Origin: Serripes groenlandicus
Taxonomy: Eukaryota > Mollusca > Bivalvia > Cardiida > Cardiidae
Reading direction: 5' to 3'
Assembly: GCA_031761405.1 (NCBI GenBank)
Contig: JASEVX010000008.1
Coordinates: 76,421,451-76,485,450, forward strand
DNA length: 64,000 nucleotides
This document shows positions 43,880 through 56,005 of this stretch, piece by piece (positions within the stretch are counted from its first letter, which is position 1; every line of letters starts with the position of its first letter). The notes under the pieces are model-generated. The model was not told the DNA's origin. It saw only the letters and a list, made by a program, of their open reading frames with translations, and did no database searches. A program made the position numbers and the translations under genes.

Positions 43880-45010
43880 AGGTAAAATCAAACTGATTGT
43901 TGAAATCTGCAGATAAATAGGCTAAATTTTTAAATTCAATAACACTCAAAATACTTTTTATTCGAACACATTTAAGTATAATTAAACATTTTGTTTGAAA
44001 ACTGAAGACAACTTGGTCTGTTTTCAATAGGAAAGGCTATTTTATAAAACTTAAAGGCAGTACATAATTAATTAATGTAAGTAAAAAATCATCAGGAAAG
44101 GCTAAGTTATAAAAACTTGAAGGCAGTTCATAATTAATGTAAGTAATAAGTCACCCAGGGACCTCACATAAGTGTTCTGTCCACTGATATAACTGAAATA
44201 TCACAGAAATGTGTCTGTTTTCTGTGTAATGTATTGAGAAACCCATTTGTCTGTGTGGAATTGTCTAATCTATACATTGAAAATGGTAAACACTTGTCAC
44301 ATGATACATTGTATCAGCAATCCGGATTTGTACTCTACATTCCTGATTGTATCAAATAAATTCTTATACTTTATTTTACATACTGGTAATAAAATTACAC
44401 ATATTTTCATGAACTGCTGCTAAAACCCAAACTGTAGTTTAATGGTAAGTTAAAACACCTAGTCTAACAAGAGTTCTGAATTCAAATCTCAGCAGGAACA
44501 TGTTTTGAAAGAAGCAACTAAACTTAACAATTTATACATGAAACCATCATGTTGTGGGGAATCATCAGAGTCGTCTTACTTAAACACATTACTATCCAGG
44601 CTTCTAGTGAAAATATAATATGAAAACAGTTTTTTACTCCCTGTACCATTTTCAAAAGCGTTTATAATTGAGCAATAACAATCAGAAAAAGGGACTTGAT
44701 CAACAATGATGACTCTGAGAAGCAGCACATTTTCAAGGTCTGATCATATCCTTACCTATCCCTATTGTCAAACAACATTTTTCATATACATGTATACATA
44801 ATCAGTTGTTGACACTTGTACTTATTATTAATTAAACTGATGCTGTTTCATGTTTTACACATTAAAAACCAGCAAAGGAGATAGGGGTTCAAAGTGAAGA
44901 TTGTGTTGGATAGGAATATATATTGTTCATTTTGGATCAATTACACCATTCCGACAATGTATTCAGATAAGTCACAGACATCAAGTCATTTACATCAGGC
45001 AACGGGCTAA
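43880..45010. other. No gene; one diverged tRNA-like head
   Basis: A duplicated word (aggaaaggcta.tttataaaac..aaaggcagt) occurs at 44030 and 44095. At 44432-44502 there is a second copy of the third SINE head type. Otherwise unassigned. Confidence 0.4.
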
Positions 45011-45016
45011 ACTTGA

Positions 45017-45220
45017 CCCTTTCCAATATACATCAAACCTGCAGCAGATGACATTGCCAATGTTGAGGTAAAAAAAAATGGAAAGCCAAAGTTTAATTAA
45101 TGAATAGAATTGAAAACATTGTGGCAAAAGGAGAAATTAATGATCATGAGCACGTGGTCCTTTTCTCCACAGTGTTTTCAGAAGTTGTCTGCTGCATATG
45201 CGTCAACAATTTTAACTCAA
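45017..45220. mobile_element. Foldback TTAA-family element, diverged
   Basis: Left end ccctttccaatatac after TTGA; core ttgaaaacattgtggcaaaa, ggagaaattaatgatcatga, and the second arm ccttttctccacagtgtttt, then gttgtctgctgcatatgcgt. Right terminal box missing. Confidence 0.6.
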
Positions 45221-45470
45221 AATGCCTTTAACCTTTCTATGTCTTTCCTTGGGTGATTTAAAGCGGCATATCAGGGAAATAGTTTAAAGAATAATATGGG
45301 GAATTTCTATTCATCCGAAAGAATTGAACTAATTAACCTTATATAGACACACAATTTTGAAACATCTTATACATGGGACTATTGAACATATTTGTCAAAA
45401 TGTAGTTTTCTCAGTCTTTATGCATCGTGTTTTCATCTTTGTCTCAAAATTATACATTCAGTCAGATCAT

Positions 45471-45600
45471 GGAAAGGTAGCCAGTTAACTTGGAAGATTG
45501 TTGTGTGGAGTATTTGTTCTAGAAAGCCGTAGGAAAAATGTTAGGTGAACTGAAATTCCATTGAAAATAATGTTAAGCTCAAGTCAATCAATCAATCATG
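45471..45600 (+). mobile_element. Diverged SINE body and tail
   Basis: ggaaaggtagccagttaac, gttgtgtggagtatttgttc and a caatcaatcaat end. Head absent; tail partly replaced. Confidence 0.55.
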
Positions 45601-45629
45601 GTAAGAGTAAGTTTCCAATTATATTTGTA

Positions 45630-46290
45630 ACTAGCAAGCCGGATTCCACCCTGATTTATGGCAGCCGGCTGCAGAAACTAGCCGGAGTTCAGCCTTCAGA
45701 GTGGCTTCCACCGTTGTTTTGGCGTGCCTATTGTTTGGACGATTGATTGATGCATGTCAGGTGAAAGCGCCTCAAACTGACCTCGTGTTGCACGAGGTCC
45801 TGTTTCGCCAAATTACGTCAGCCGGCTGCCACGCCCAGCCGGAGCTGGGATTTCCTTACAAAATCCCGACTTTGCACCCGTCCTGTTCGAATTAGAGAGT
45901 TTTACTGTCATCGTGAAATGTTTCAGGTGAGGGTGCCACACTCTGGCTCCAAGTCGCACTAGCCGAATTCCATCCAGATTTATGGCAGCTGGCTGCAATG
46001 TTCAGATGAAGTTGGCATTTTGGCCACGTCTACAGCCGAACTCCGGCTGTATATTGTTCGAAGTGGAGAGTTTAACTGGCATCGTGACTTATGTCAGGTG
46101 AGAGTGACACACTCTGGCTCCCAGTCGCGCTAGCCGGATTACACCCCAGATTTATGGCAGCCGGCTGCAAAACCCTCGTTTTGGCGTGCCTATTGTTCGA
46201 GATAAACAAATACAGTCGGAGTAGCCGGAGATCCGGATGGCTAATACAACCGGAGTTTCGGCTGATCCGGCTACTCCAGCTAACTGCACG
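45630..46290. repeat. GC-rich CCGGAG repeat locus A
   Basis: Shares gacacactctggctcccagt, ggcagccggctgc, ccggagtt and caaactgacctcgtgttgca with locus B at 51745-52550. It includes about two 43-bp-type units (aatacagtcggagtagccgg) at 46205-46290. Similar short ORFs on the - strand of both loci end NPASATGSQSVSLSPDI; this reflects repeat identity rather than proven coding. Confidence 0.7.
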
Positions 46291-46299
46291 CACATCAAA

Positions 46300-47225
46300 C
46301 TATCCACTTCTTCATTTTATATGCATTTAATTCATTTAATCACTAAGATCTATGTGCATATACATTTTGCGGGGTTCTTTATTTTTCTTACTTGTTTCAC
46401 TGATAACCGGATCTGAAATAAGATTTGGTGGAAATCAACATACTATTACATATGCAGTTGTAGACGAAATGAGTAATTAACGCCGTTATAAAATTTGGTT
46501 TTCGAATAATTGATTAATCGATTATTCAAAAAACGATTGATTGCTTGGAGTTAACGTCACTTCCAACGGTTTTATCAGTACACTGAATCACTCCACTAAT
46601 CTGGGTACCTTACCACGCATACTAAGTAGCCTATTGCTTGAAGACGAATGACGCTATTCACAATTATATGAACATTTGATTGCCAAATCCGGTGTTCCAA
46701 CACACGACCCCCAAGATCCAATTATTGATAGCCCACGTCGTTACCGACTGAGCTATTATGGCTTAGCAGGTAAAAATGAAGACGTTGTTGTTGTATAATA
46801 TCATTAAGTGTTATGCTGCACTGAGTTCCAGATTATTTATTTAACATTTAACCGCTACACGCGACTTTAACAAACGCTTATGTATGCCGCTATGCAAGAC
46901 TTCAAAGACCATTTGCGAACAGTTCCCCAAAAATCAGCATGCACATTTGTGTATTTAAATCATGATCTGCATCCTTCGCTAGTTATGATTCAATATTTAG
47001 CAAAATCCTCTTCGTTGATATATAACACATGTTTAAAGATAATAGGTAATGATACCACTGGCAGGAATTCAGCTATGTACATGTTTACTCTCTATATTAC
47101 TGCAATTCGTTACCTTTTGCTGCTTCAAAAATGAGCAAAGGGTCTAAGTCCACTTTTGAGCCTCCAATCTGTATGTCCAAAACTGGGTTGCCATCTAATG
47201 TAACAAGTTAAAAAAAACACAAACC
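46300..47225. other. SINE relic on the - strand; unassigned ORF
   Basis: 46635-46770 reads on the - strand as a SINE head (atagctcagtcggtaacgac) and body (cgtcattcgtctt). 46505-46530 is an AT palindrome (gaataat..attattc). An 84-codon ORF (46880-47134) has no recognised domain and no splice context. Confidence 0.45.
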
Positions 47226-47234
47226 AGAAATTAA

Positions 47235-47370
47235 CTATTTCCCACTGGTAGACGCATGTTGACGCATCGGCAGCAAAAACGTTTTGGAAACATTGTGATC
47301 AATTGAGAAATCATAATACTGGAATGTTTTCAACTCGATTAATTAATCAAATTTTCATTTTAAGATATTC
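47235..47370. mobile_element. Partial foldback TTAA-family element
   Basis: TTAA at 47231, then ctatttcccactggtagacg and gaaacattgtgatcaattga. The right half is lost or degenerate. Confidence 0.5.
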
Positions 47371-47789
47371 TCGCTATTTTAGGTCTGGGACTTTAGCACC
47401 TGGCCATAGTAGATACACCATTTTTCGGAGTTGGCCGCATGCCTATTGCTGTTAACAAGCAACGCATTTTAGGGTGATACTGCGCAGAAAAAGTAGGTCA
47501 TCGTGGATTCAACCAAACTGCATTTAAAAGGTTAAGATTACTCAAAAAAGATAATTATAATGTTGTCGGAACATCAGTAAAAAACTTAAGGCGTGAGTAC
47601 TTCAATATAAGTTAAACAAGTGCTTATAAATTAATCGAAGTGGAAAGGAAAAGTAGTACGACTATGTTCTAGTATTTACGGAGATTGTCCAATTCAGTTT
47701 GAATGGAGTCCTTTTAGTATTAACAATAGAATATTGAGAGTATCTAACGATCTGAGGAAAAATGCAACATCTATCAAAATGAAAGAGTT

Positions 47790-47933
47790 ATTGAAATCAT
47801 GTAGAAGACATTGTGGAAAAAGGGAGAACTGATATTATTTGAGCACTTTCTCCTTTTCTCTCGATTGTTTTAAAAAGTCATCTGCTGCAAATGCATTTAA
47901 AGTCATTTGCATTAGAGAATGGGTTAATTTTTC
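47790..47933. mobile_element. Right part of a foldback TTAA-family element
   Basis: Core gacattgtggaaaaagggag against cttttctctcgattgtttta, then gtcatctgctgcaaatgc. It ends gaatggg followed by TTAA (47934). Confidence 0.55.
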
Positions 47934-48719
47934 AGAGAGACAATGAACATCAAATTTAAACTGTAACTTAAAGGAATATTTTAGAGTCATAATATTCAAA
48001 AACATATTAGAAACAAATGTGAAATATCTAAAGTAGGAGTTTGCATGCAAGGTTGAAAACACATAACAATAGGAGAAAACACCATCATGTATGACTCTTT
48101 ACTGCACAAAATTACAATCTATATATCTACATTTTTTCTGACAAAGACATTTGAGCACGTAAATAACTTTGTCATATCATGTTGCTTAATCCTTTCCAAC
48201 ATATGGACGCTTCCACTGCAACATTTTGGTAAAACGATATTATCGTTCATCCATACAGTTGTTATTTCTGAAATCATTTGAATGTTTAGTAGGCTAATTG
48301 TGACATTTTCCTATCTGTCGCTTCTCCATTTCTTTACGATGAAGAAAGATATTGTAATTGTGTGGGGAAAAAAAATTGTTTTGCTTAAATCTAACAATTT
48401 CACCTCAGATAGTGTACATGGCTCTTAACTCGAAATTATATATCCTTGACATTTCAAAAGTCACATGTTTCTCTTTATTCTGTGATTAATTGATTCTCAA
48501 TTTGTAAACATTATTATCTCATTTAAATTTGTCAAATGACCTTTTCAATCCTGCCTGTCATGCAGGAGAAATTCTAAACATCTTGACAAAAATGTAGCCG
48601 ATGACTTTAAGATATGATTTCAAAATCAGTGGCTCCTTAAGATATGTTGATACTGACGATAGCTGATTGTTTCGGTGTAAGATCTCTATCTTGCACACAA
48701 TCGTTCTGTTTTGCCATGT

Positions 48720-49010
48720 TTTATCCCTTTTCCATATACAACAATTCTGAAGCAGACGACTTTGAAACCATCCATCTATGTAAAACTATGAGAAATCAAT
48801 TTTAAAAGAATGTGCATTTTCTTCATTTTCTTCATTTCTCAGATTGTTTTTTAAGTTGTCTTCTGCAGATGCGTTTATACGTGGGAATGCGTTAACCATT
48901 TCCCACGTGTTGGTACATTTTGACACATCTACAGCAGATGACCTTTGAAATCAATGCCACAATGAACTATCTATCTAATAATTAAACTGTCATTTATTGA
49001 GATATTTCAC
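48720..49010. mobile_element. Two foldback TTAA-family elements sharing one TTAA
   Basis: The first (tcccttttccatata ... gtgggaatgcg) ends at 48891, and the second (ccatttcccacgtg ...) starts right after the common TTAA at 48892-48895. The same fused arrangement, with alignable flanks (taataattaaactgtcat), recurs at 49638-49960, so the compound was duplicated as a unit. Confidence 0.6.
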
Positions 49011-49029
49011 ATTTTTATCCAAGATATTT

Positions 49030-49432
49030 TTAATCTGTCTTGATTCAAAATATGAAACTACTCTAGCTAAATTCAGGTTATATTCTAACAAGACTTGCCA
49101 TAGAAACTGGCAGGTATACCAATATAGATAGACAACAACGCACATGTACACAGTGTAATATGGGTATGATAGAAGATCCTTACCATTTTCTACTTGTTTG
49201 TATCAAGTATAGAGAACTAAGACATACATTGCTTAAATCATATTATTGTAAATGGCCTTCTATACACAAATTTATAACATTAATGTTATCAAACTCAATA
49301 ACGGATATTAACAGGTTAGCTAGATTTATGTATCTGTCTTTTAAGGAAGAGATTGGCTGTAAAAGATATTGTTATATAGATATACGTGTACCCTATGATA
49401 TAACATATGTTTATTTGTTCTTCTGGTAGAGA
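49030..49432 (+). pseudogene. LINE reverse-transcriptase 3' end
   Basis: In one frame about 49045-49088 reads KYETTLAKFRLYSNK. After a one-base shift it continues RLAIETGRYTN (49091 on), then R-T-C-T-Q-C-N-M-G, EDPYHFLLVC and YRELR, and closes at the TAG at 49427. C-x2-C...EDxxHFLLxC-x2-Y is the zinc-knuckle-like end that follows the reverse transcriptase domain in many non-LTR retrotransposons of molluscs and cnidarians. The catalytic part is missing, so the copy is 5'-truncated as is usual for LINEs and dead. The ORF from 49160 retains 89 codons. Confidence 0.65.
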
Positions 49433-49637
49433 ATTCATGTCATTACCACTTTGTATAAATTTGTATTGCTATACATATTGTTAATGTTTAACGCCAATAA
49501 GTATTATGTTATGTATAGAGTCAAATACAAACAGTGAAATGGATAGCTAGATAATTTCACTGTTTTAAACATTGAGTTTCTCAATAATCCTATACATAGC
49601 TGTTTGTTTTAATTGTTCTGTTTTTGTCTTGTTTTAA

Positions 49638-49960
49638 CCTGTTCCATATACTCCTTTTCTTCAACAGTGGACTTTGCAAAAATATGAGAAATCTCTTTAA
49701 ATGAAAGATATTTTGTTAATATAGTTGAAAACATTTTGGCAAAAGGAGAAATTGCTTATAATGAGCATTTTACTCTTTTACCACAATGTTTTCTTAAGTT
49801 GTCTTTTACAGTTGCGTCCATAAATGGGAATACGTTAACCCTTTTCCTCCTGCAGGTACATATTGACACATTTGCAATAGAAAACCTTTGAAAACTATGC
49901 CATAATGTTTTTTTATTTAATAATTAAACTGTCATATATGGAGATATTTCACATTTTCAA
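49638..49960. mobile_element. Second compound of foldback TTAA-family elements
   Basis: TTAA 49634, core ttgaaaacattttggcaaaa, ggagaaattgcttataatga, arm ttttaccacaatgttttctt, shared TTAA 49835, then cccttttcctcctgcaggta. Homologous to 48720-49010. Confidence 0.6.
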
Positions 49961-50097
49961 TGCAGTGTGACAGACTATGTAAAGAAAAATATATATAGTG
50001 AAAAGTATCACTAGATAATTTCACTGTTTTAAAACATTGTGTTTCTCAATAATGCTTTGACAAGTATGTAATAAACACATCGCTTTACCCTTTCCCA

Positions 50098-50281
50098 CAA
50101 ACAGGGACTTATGGACGCCTCTGCAAAAGAGGAATGTCGTAAATATTGTAGCAAAAGTAGAAATTTCTCCATTTACCGCAATGATTTCAACTCTATTTGA
50201 CAATTACACTTATATTAATAGACGTTTTGCCCAGATATTTTCCGAGTCGTCTGCTGCAGATTTGTTGTATGTGGGAAAGGG
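50098..50281. mobile_element. Foldback TTAA-family element, 184 bp
   Basis: Ends ccctttcccacaaac and gtgggaaaggg, flanked by TTTA/TAAA; arms agtcgtctgctgcaga at the right and cgcctctgcaaaagagga at the left. The TSD is one base off TTAA on each side. Confidence 0.65.
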
Positions 50282-50289
50282 TAAATGCT

Positions 50290-51135
50290 TTATGATTAAA
50301 GTTATTGTCTAATTCAAATTTCAATTTGCAAGAGATGTCAATTATTCTGATAATTCTATTATTTTGAAATTTAACTTTCTTGTTAAACAAACTTGGTAAA
50401 TTCTGTTTACAACTCCATCAACACTGATCTGAAATTATTTTGAAATGGTTATTGCAAATTACAAAATGTAATAGTCATTGATAAAACGCAAAAGAGTCAT
50501 TTGTTCCTACTATTCTCAATGATCATTTAAAGGACTACTATGATTAATTCTTAACATCATTTAGGGAGGTTGCGGGTTCGATCAGACTTTATGAATGGAA
50601 GTAATGAATTTCCCTCCTTGGTGCTCACTGTTGTGGCGTTAGCATAACGACTGATTCTCTGGTGTCAATTTAAACGGATCAGAAATACTGTTAACTTACA
50701 CAGGTAATGCTGTGACATCTAACACATTGAAAGAAGGGTAAAACACCATGCAAACAAATAGACATATAATGGATACAATATGCATGAGTGTGATAGTGAA
50801 AATTGACATTGTTTTCTTGTAATATTTACCTGCAGTGTACCTGGTTGATATAAACTGTATTGTGATAATTATGTTGATTATTTATTCTGCTTTCAAACAA
50901 ATAAAGAAATGATAACATTAAGTGTCAATGAAGTCTTCTATGAAATCATTATATTGCTGGTCTGACGTCAGTGTTCAAAATGAGCAATTGCTGTTGCCCG
51001 TGTTCGTGGTCAAATGTGTGAAACAGTCTATGTAAGAATTCATATAAAAGTTCAATTATGTTATCATGTCTTCGGAATATGTTTAATATGATTATCTTAA
51101 CACTTAGATCTTGCTGTTTACTTGTGTGTTTGCCT
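50290..51135. other. No gene; possible SINE relic
   Basis: 50562-50590 has a B-box-like ggttgcgggttcgatcag without an A box. Otherwise unassigned. Confidence 0.35.
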
Positions 51136-51139
51136 GGTG

Positions 51140-51425
51140 TTTATCACTGCTTTCAACAATTTTTCAGTTATATCACATCTTTTCCTGGATAAGTTACCAG
51201 TAGTACTGGTTCATTTTTCCTAAAACCATTATGTAAGTCGTAAAGCAATCCTCACAACCCTGAGCGCCTAAGAGAGAATCCATTACTACCTTTAGTATGA
51301 CCAGGCCGGGAGCGAACCCGTGACCTCCCGCAACCGAGGTGGAAGCTTTACCAGGTACTACACCAGGTACTACACCAGGTACTACACCAGGTACTACACC
51401 AGGTACTACACCGCGGAGGCGGTAT
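51140..51425 (-). mobile_element. SINE with a five-fold 12-bp repeat in its A-box region
   Basis: On the - strand the head contains five tandem copies of gtgtagtacctg (+ strand caggtactacac at 51352, 51364, 51376, 51388 and 51400), then ttgcgggaggtcacgggttc as B box. The tail (+ strand 51155-51175: aacaatttttcagttatatc) is the SINE tail. The repeats fall where the D-arm and A box should be, so the A box has been multiplied or disrupted. Confidence 0.75.
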
Positions 51426-51744
51426 TTGATCTTGTTTTGCACTGTTTGCCAAACAGAGGTATAATGTTTCAAGAACTTTCTGACAAAACTACACATTGGA
51501 TCAGATTGCAATCATGCATAATTATATATTAATTTCAACCTATCATAAATACGCTTAAATTGATTTTCCTGTATGGCAATGACCCTTTTATCAAAATTGC
51601 TCAAACGCGGGATGACCTGTATGCGAAGGCACAGAAAATGTGGAATATATTTTATCGGTACTTGGTCATTTTCTACAATGTTTTCAAAACATGACGAATG
51701 CAAAGACATGACAAGACAAGACGAATTGTGATGCAATTCAAGTG

Positions 51745-52550
51745 AGGGTGTCACACTCTGGCTCCAAGTCGCACTAGCTGGATTCCCCCCGGATTTATTG
51801 CAGCTGGCTGCAATGTTCAGATGAAGTTGGCATTTTGGCCAAGTCTACAGCCAACTCCGGCTGTATATTACTCGAATTAGAGAGTTTAACTGGCATCGTG
51901 ACATATGTCAGGTGAAAGTGACACACTCTGGCTCCCAGTCGCGCTAGCCGGATTCCACCCGGATATCTGGCAGCCGGCTAGAAAACTCAGCCGGAGTTGG
52001 GCCTTCAGAGTTGCTCCCATCCTCGTTGTGGCGTGCCTACTGTTCGAGACAAACAAATCGAGATAGTTGGATTGGACGGTTGATTGATGCATGCCAGGTA
52101 AAAGCGCCTCAAACTGACTTCGTGTTGCATGAGGTCCTGTTTTGCCAAGTTGCGTCAGCCGGCTGCCATGCCCAGCCGGAGTAGCCGGAGTTCCGCCTGG
52201 TTAATACAGTCGGAGTAACCGGAGTTCCGCTTCTTTCGGCTGGGTAATACTGCCGGTGTAACCGGAATTCCTGCTGTTCCGGCTGGTTAATACAGTCGGA
52301 GTAGCCGTCGTTCCGGCTATTCCGAATGGTTAATACAGTCGGAGTAACCGGAGTTCCGCTTCTTTCGGCTGGGTAATACTGCCGGTGTAACCGGAATTCC
52401 TGCTGTTCCGGCTGGTTAATACAGCCAATGTAGCTGAGGTTTAGGCTGTTCCGGCTGGTTAATACAGTCGGAGTAGCAGGAGTTCCGGCTGTTCCGTATG
52501 GTTAATACAGCCGGATTTCCGGCTACTCCGGCTAACTTCAAGCACATTCA
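51745..52550. repeat. GC-rich CCGGAG repeat locus B with 43-bp minisatellite
   Basis: It is homologous to locus A (45630-46290) over its first 430 bp. From about 52160 there are eight units of 43 bp (ttaatacag-type word at 52201, 52244, 52287, 52330, 52374, 52416, 52459, 52502) with ggagt(t/a)ccgg and ctgttccggctgg. Three units (52201-52329) recur as 52330-52458, a 129-bp higher-order step. Confidence 0.75.
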
Positions 52551-53159
52551 GATGGGCCGCATTTACGTGCATTTAAGAGTTTGGTGCGAAATGGCAAATA
52601 AAAATGCCTTTTCCCAACGTGTTGACCTCGACTCCCAAAATTATTGTAATAATTTGTCTGCGCATGTGCATTTAAGCTCAAGAAAGTGCATTTCTATGTT
52701 CATTAGTGTTCAAAGTATTGAAATTGTCTAACTCATATAATAGAGAACATACATATGTCGACACATTATACAGAGTTCATAGTGTTGGTTTTCTCGTGGA
52801 ACGGATCATATACATGTTGACTGAGTGCCTTCAACCGCATTCAAGTGTAATGCACACGAACAATAACGATAGCACGCCTTATTGTTGGAGTTGTTAGACG
52901 ATTGTAATCATTCCAATATGCCTATTTTTAGAGTTATCTCTTTGTTTCATGTTTTCTTGTTCAGCAAATTTCTCGATTATTTTCAAATGAATTAATTTCA
53001 AACTTAACGTGTTGATAGCTTGTATTCAGCAGATGCACAGGTGTAAAGTGCAGGCTGACTATAATTCTAGCATGCGTGTTCATCCCACTGTTTGTACCTT
53101 TCCGACCATTTTAATACGCCCGTTGATAAAGGGGCCGCACTATGGTAACACCTAACGAC

Positions 53160-53297
53160 TTTAAGTCCATTGGTGGATGACGCTTGTCACAGTAACTTTT
53201 GTCAAACATCGGAAAGAATGTTGGTCGAGCTGGGGTTCGAACTCACAACCACTGTATTGAAGCACGCATCGCAACCGACTGAGCTACCGGGGCTTGG
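53160..53297 (-). mobile_element. SINE head and part body, minus strand
   Basis: On the - strand: cccggtagctcagtcggtt, B box gagttcgaaccccagctc, gccaacattctttccgatg-like body and ccaccaatgg. The 3' tail is missing. Confidence 0.65.
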
Positions 53298-53299
53298 CA

Positions 53300-55995
53300 T
53301 ATAAAGACAAGACTCCCAGATATATGAAGCCGTCTTTGCGGCGTTATATCGGTTTCTTTGTGAAGTCTGTGTTATAGTGTTTGATTTAGTATGGCAATCT
53401 GAAATACGAGGCGTCTATGGCTCATAGATCGCAAGCTGAATACAAATCGTATCTAAGGTATACTCTGGGATTGACTTTATGTATAACTTACCAATTTGAG
53501 TTAAACAGCTTATTGAGAAGTGAATATATAGCCCATCCCTTTTCAACAAAAATGCAGAGTTAACTGCATGCATTTGGTTAAAAGAGGAAGGCCGGTAAAA
53601 AAGATATTGTAACATTGGGGGAAAAAAAATAATTTTGCTGAAATTCTTCAATTTCTTCTTTTCAGATATATAGTGTCTATCGTTCTTGACACATAATTAT
53701 ATCCTTCATATATCAAAAGTTGCCTTTACAATCCTTTCAGTCATACAAGCTAAATTATTTACATCACGACAAAGTTGTAGACGATGACTAGCGCTTACAG
53801 ATATATCGAGGGCTTAGCGTGAAACAGTTGTAACTCAAATTTGTATTTCTTTACCAAGGTTAATCCCCTCGCCATAAAATCTTTTAATGTGTTAAATCAT
53901 TTTTCTTGTTAAACAATGGACATTTAGGTGCCATTGCTCGTTTTGAGCAACGACAACTAAATTTGCATTGTTTACAAAGGGGTCAAAATTGCCCCTACAT
54001 CAGGGTTTTCAAATTATCTTTTTAGTTACAACACATCTCTTTACCCTTTTCCACAAACAAAGGCTTTCTGACTACTCTGCAGAAAATGATTTTGAAAACA
54101 ATATTTTAATTCATTCATCAAATCTTTTTTGTTGTTGAAATTCTTGGTATCGTATCCCGTATCTTGCTCGCTTTTCCGAAATTGTCGTTTTGATCGACGT
54201 TTTCACTGCTAACTCTATCGCTCTATCGAATACACCTGTTGTATACTCTTTTCTTCAAAATGAACATATAATGATGTCATTTTATATACCATATTTGTCT
54301 TTAACTGCCATATGAATCAATGTTTGATGTTAACAAATGACTTTGTAAATAAAATAGGCCCCAACATCGATAGATAAATTTCATCAATAAAAGATGGATA
54401 AATTTGTTGCAACAATTCAATGCTCCAATCACGATCCAATCAGAGTGTTGAACTATTGTTGAAAACATCAGTAAAAGGTTCGTGGTAAAGGATGTATTCA
54501 AACTTGAACAAAAAGTGTTTTGAGACGTTCTAAGAGCAGACGATCCTAACATACCATATCGGGTTTCTTTTTATTATAGCACTGGATATTTGTACATTTT
54601 ATCATTACCTTATAAGGTAATAACTGGTAATAACCGCATATCAATACTAAATATTATACGGTATACATTTATATGCTCTATATCACGTGATTGTTGTTTG
54701 TAAAGACTGCATAGTCGTCTGGGCCCGTCATTACGCGTTTGACTTTAATAGAGTTCTGACGTGTCTAACATATTATAAGAGCGGTGCGCAAAAAGGATAG
54801 AAGAGTGTATTGGTGAGAATTCGGTAAGTTATAACTTTTGACTTTTAGTTTGAACATTATTTTTTTTCCTTGTTTATCCAATGAGACCGAACCTAACATA
54901 CTTACTATAATTTTTTGGGAACACAGATTTGCAAACCGTGATGTATAGAAATGTGATGTAACTTGTGTAGACGGAGTAATTGATAACAACAATAATAGCC
55001 TTATTTGTTAGAGAAACTGTAGCATGTGATCACAAACACAGAATGTAATCTCAACAATTTGATTTACACTGTCTAAATGTGTGTACGATAAAAATAATAT
55101 TAACAAAAATGAATATTTAAAATGTAGAATTGTTTATGTTCCGCTAGTTAGTTTTAGATTTGCTCATGTCGATTCATATTTGAAATTCAAAATGAAATAT
55201 TCAGATACTATTCGAATAACAAACACTATTACAGTCAGTCATGTCGTAACAAGTTCATGTTCCGTGGAACGGTAGAATGAAGTGAGATGTTTGTACCCCA
55301 ATGATAACATGTAAACATTGTAGCACGGCAGATTATGTTTTATCTTCTAGTTTTGTTTTTGAAAATGTTGTACATTTTAAAGTCGACGAATTATGTAACT
55401 TATATTCAGATGTTCACTCACAGTTATATATATGTTATTCTAAAAAAAAAGTCGTCTGCTGCAAATGTATAATATGTGAGAACGAGTTCCAGTGCGACGT
55501 ACATATTTCGCGTAAAGTCAGCTAAAAATACATATTCTCTGTTTATTATATATAAGCTATAGTTTTGGAGGGTTTATCTCACAACGTCTTTAAAAAATAG
55601 CCTTCTTGACAGTTAAAACTGATGTAAACAACCCCTATTTTAAAACTAATGTATTTTTAAAAAAGCTGAAAATAATAAAAATCCATGATTTTCAGTTCCT
55701 GTTTTTAACCACCTTCATGAAAAAGCGCTCAACAAATATTGAATTTCAACATTGCCTGTGTCTCGTCCTCTAATATTTGGATAACGTTGCAAAATAACAA
55801 TTATTGTATTATTATTATAACTTAAGTGGTTGTTTGGGTTTCTGTAGAATATAATGACATGTAACTACATAATGAATTAATGAAGGCCAACATTTAAAAG
55901 TGTCGCTTCCGTCACACATCTCTTTCTGCATTTTTCGTTTATTAAAACCGGGTTAAAGAGCTTCATCGAACTTTGCTACTAGATATAAATAATGT
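53300..55995. other. No supported gene
   Basis: Long AT-rich stretch. Partial foldback-family pieces at 54045-54110 (ttacccttttccacaaaca) and 55450-55475 (gtcgtctgctgcaaatg). Several ORFs of 60-85 codons lack splice or domain support. Confidence 0.4.
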
Positions 55996-56005
55996 TTAGA
56001 TGTTT

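Noticed and set aside
49520..50060. aaacagtgaaa / tttcactgttt hairpins as an operator-like signal
   Set aside because: Part of repeat sequence next to the foldback compounds; no gene to regulate.
46072..52092. Homologous - strand ORFs sharing NPASATGSQSVSLSPDI
   Set aside because: They lie in two copies of the same GC-rich repeat; no start, splice or codon evidence for coding.
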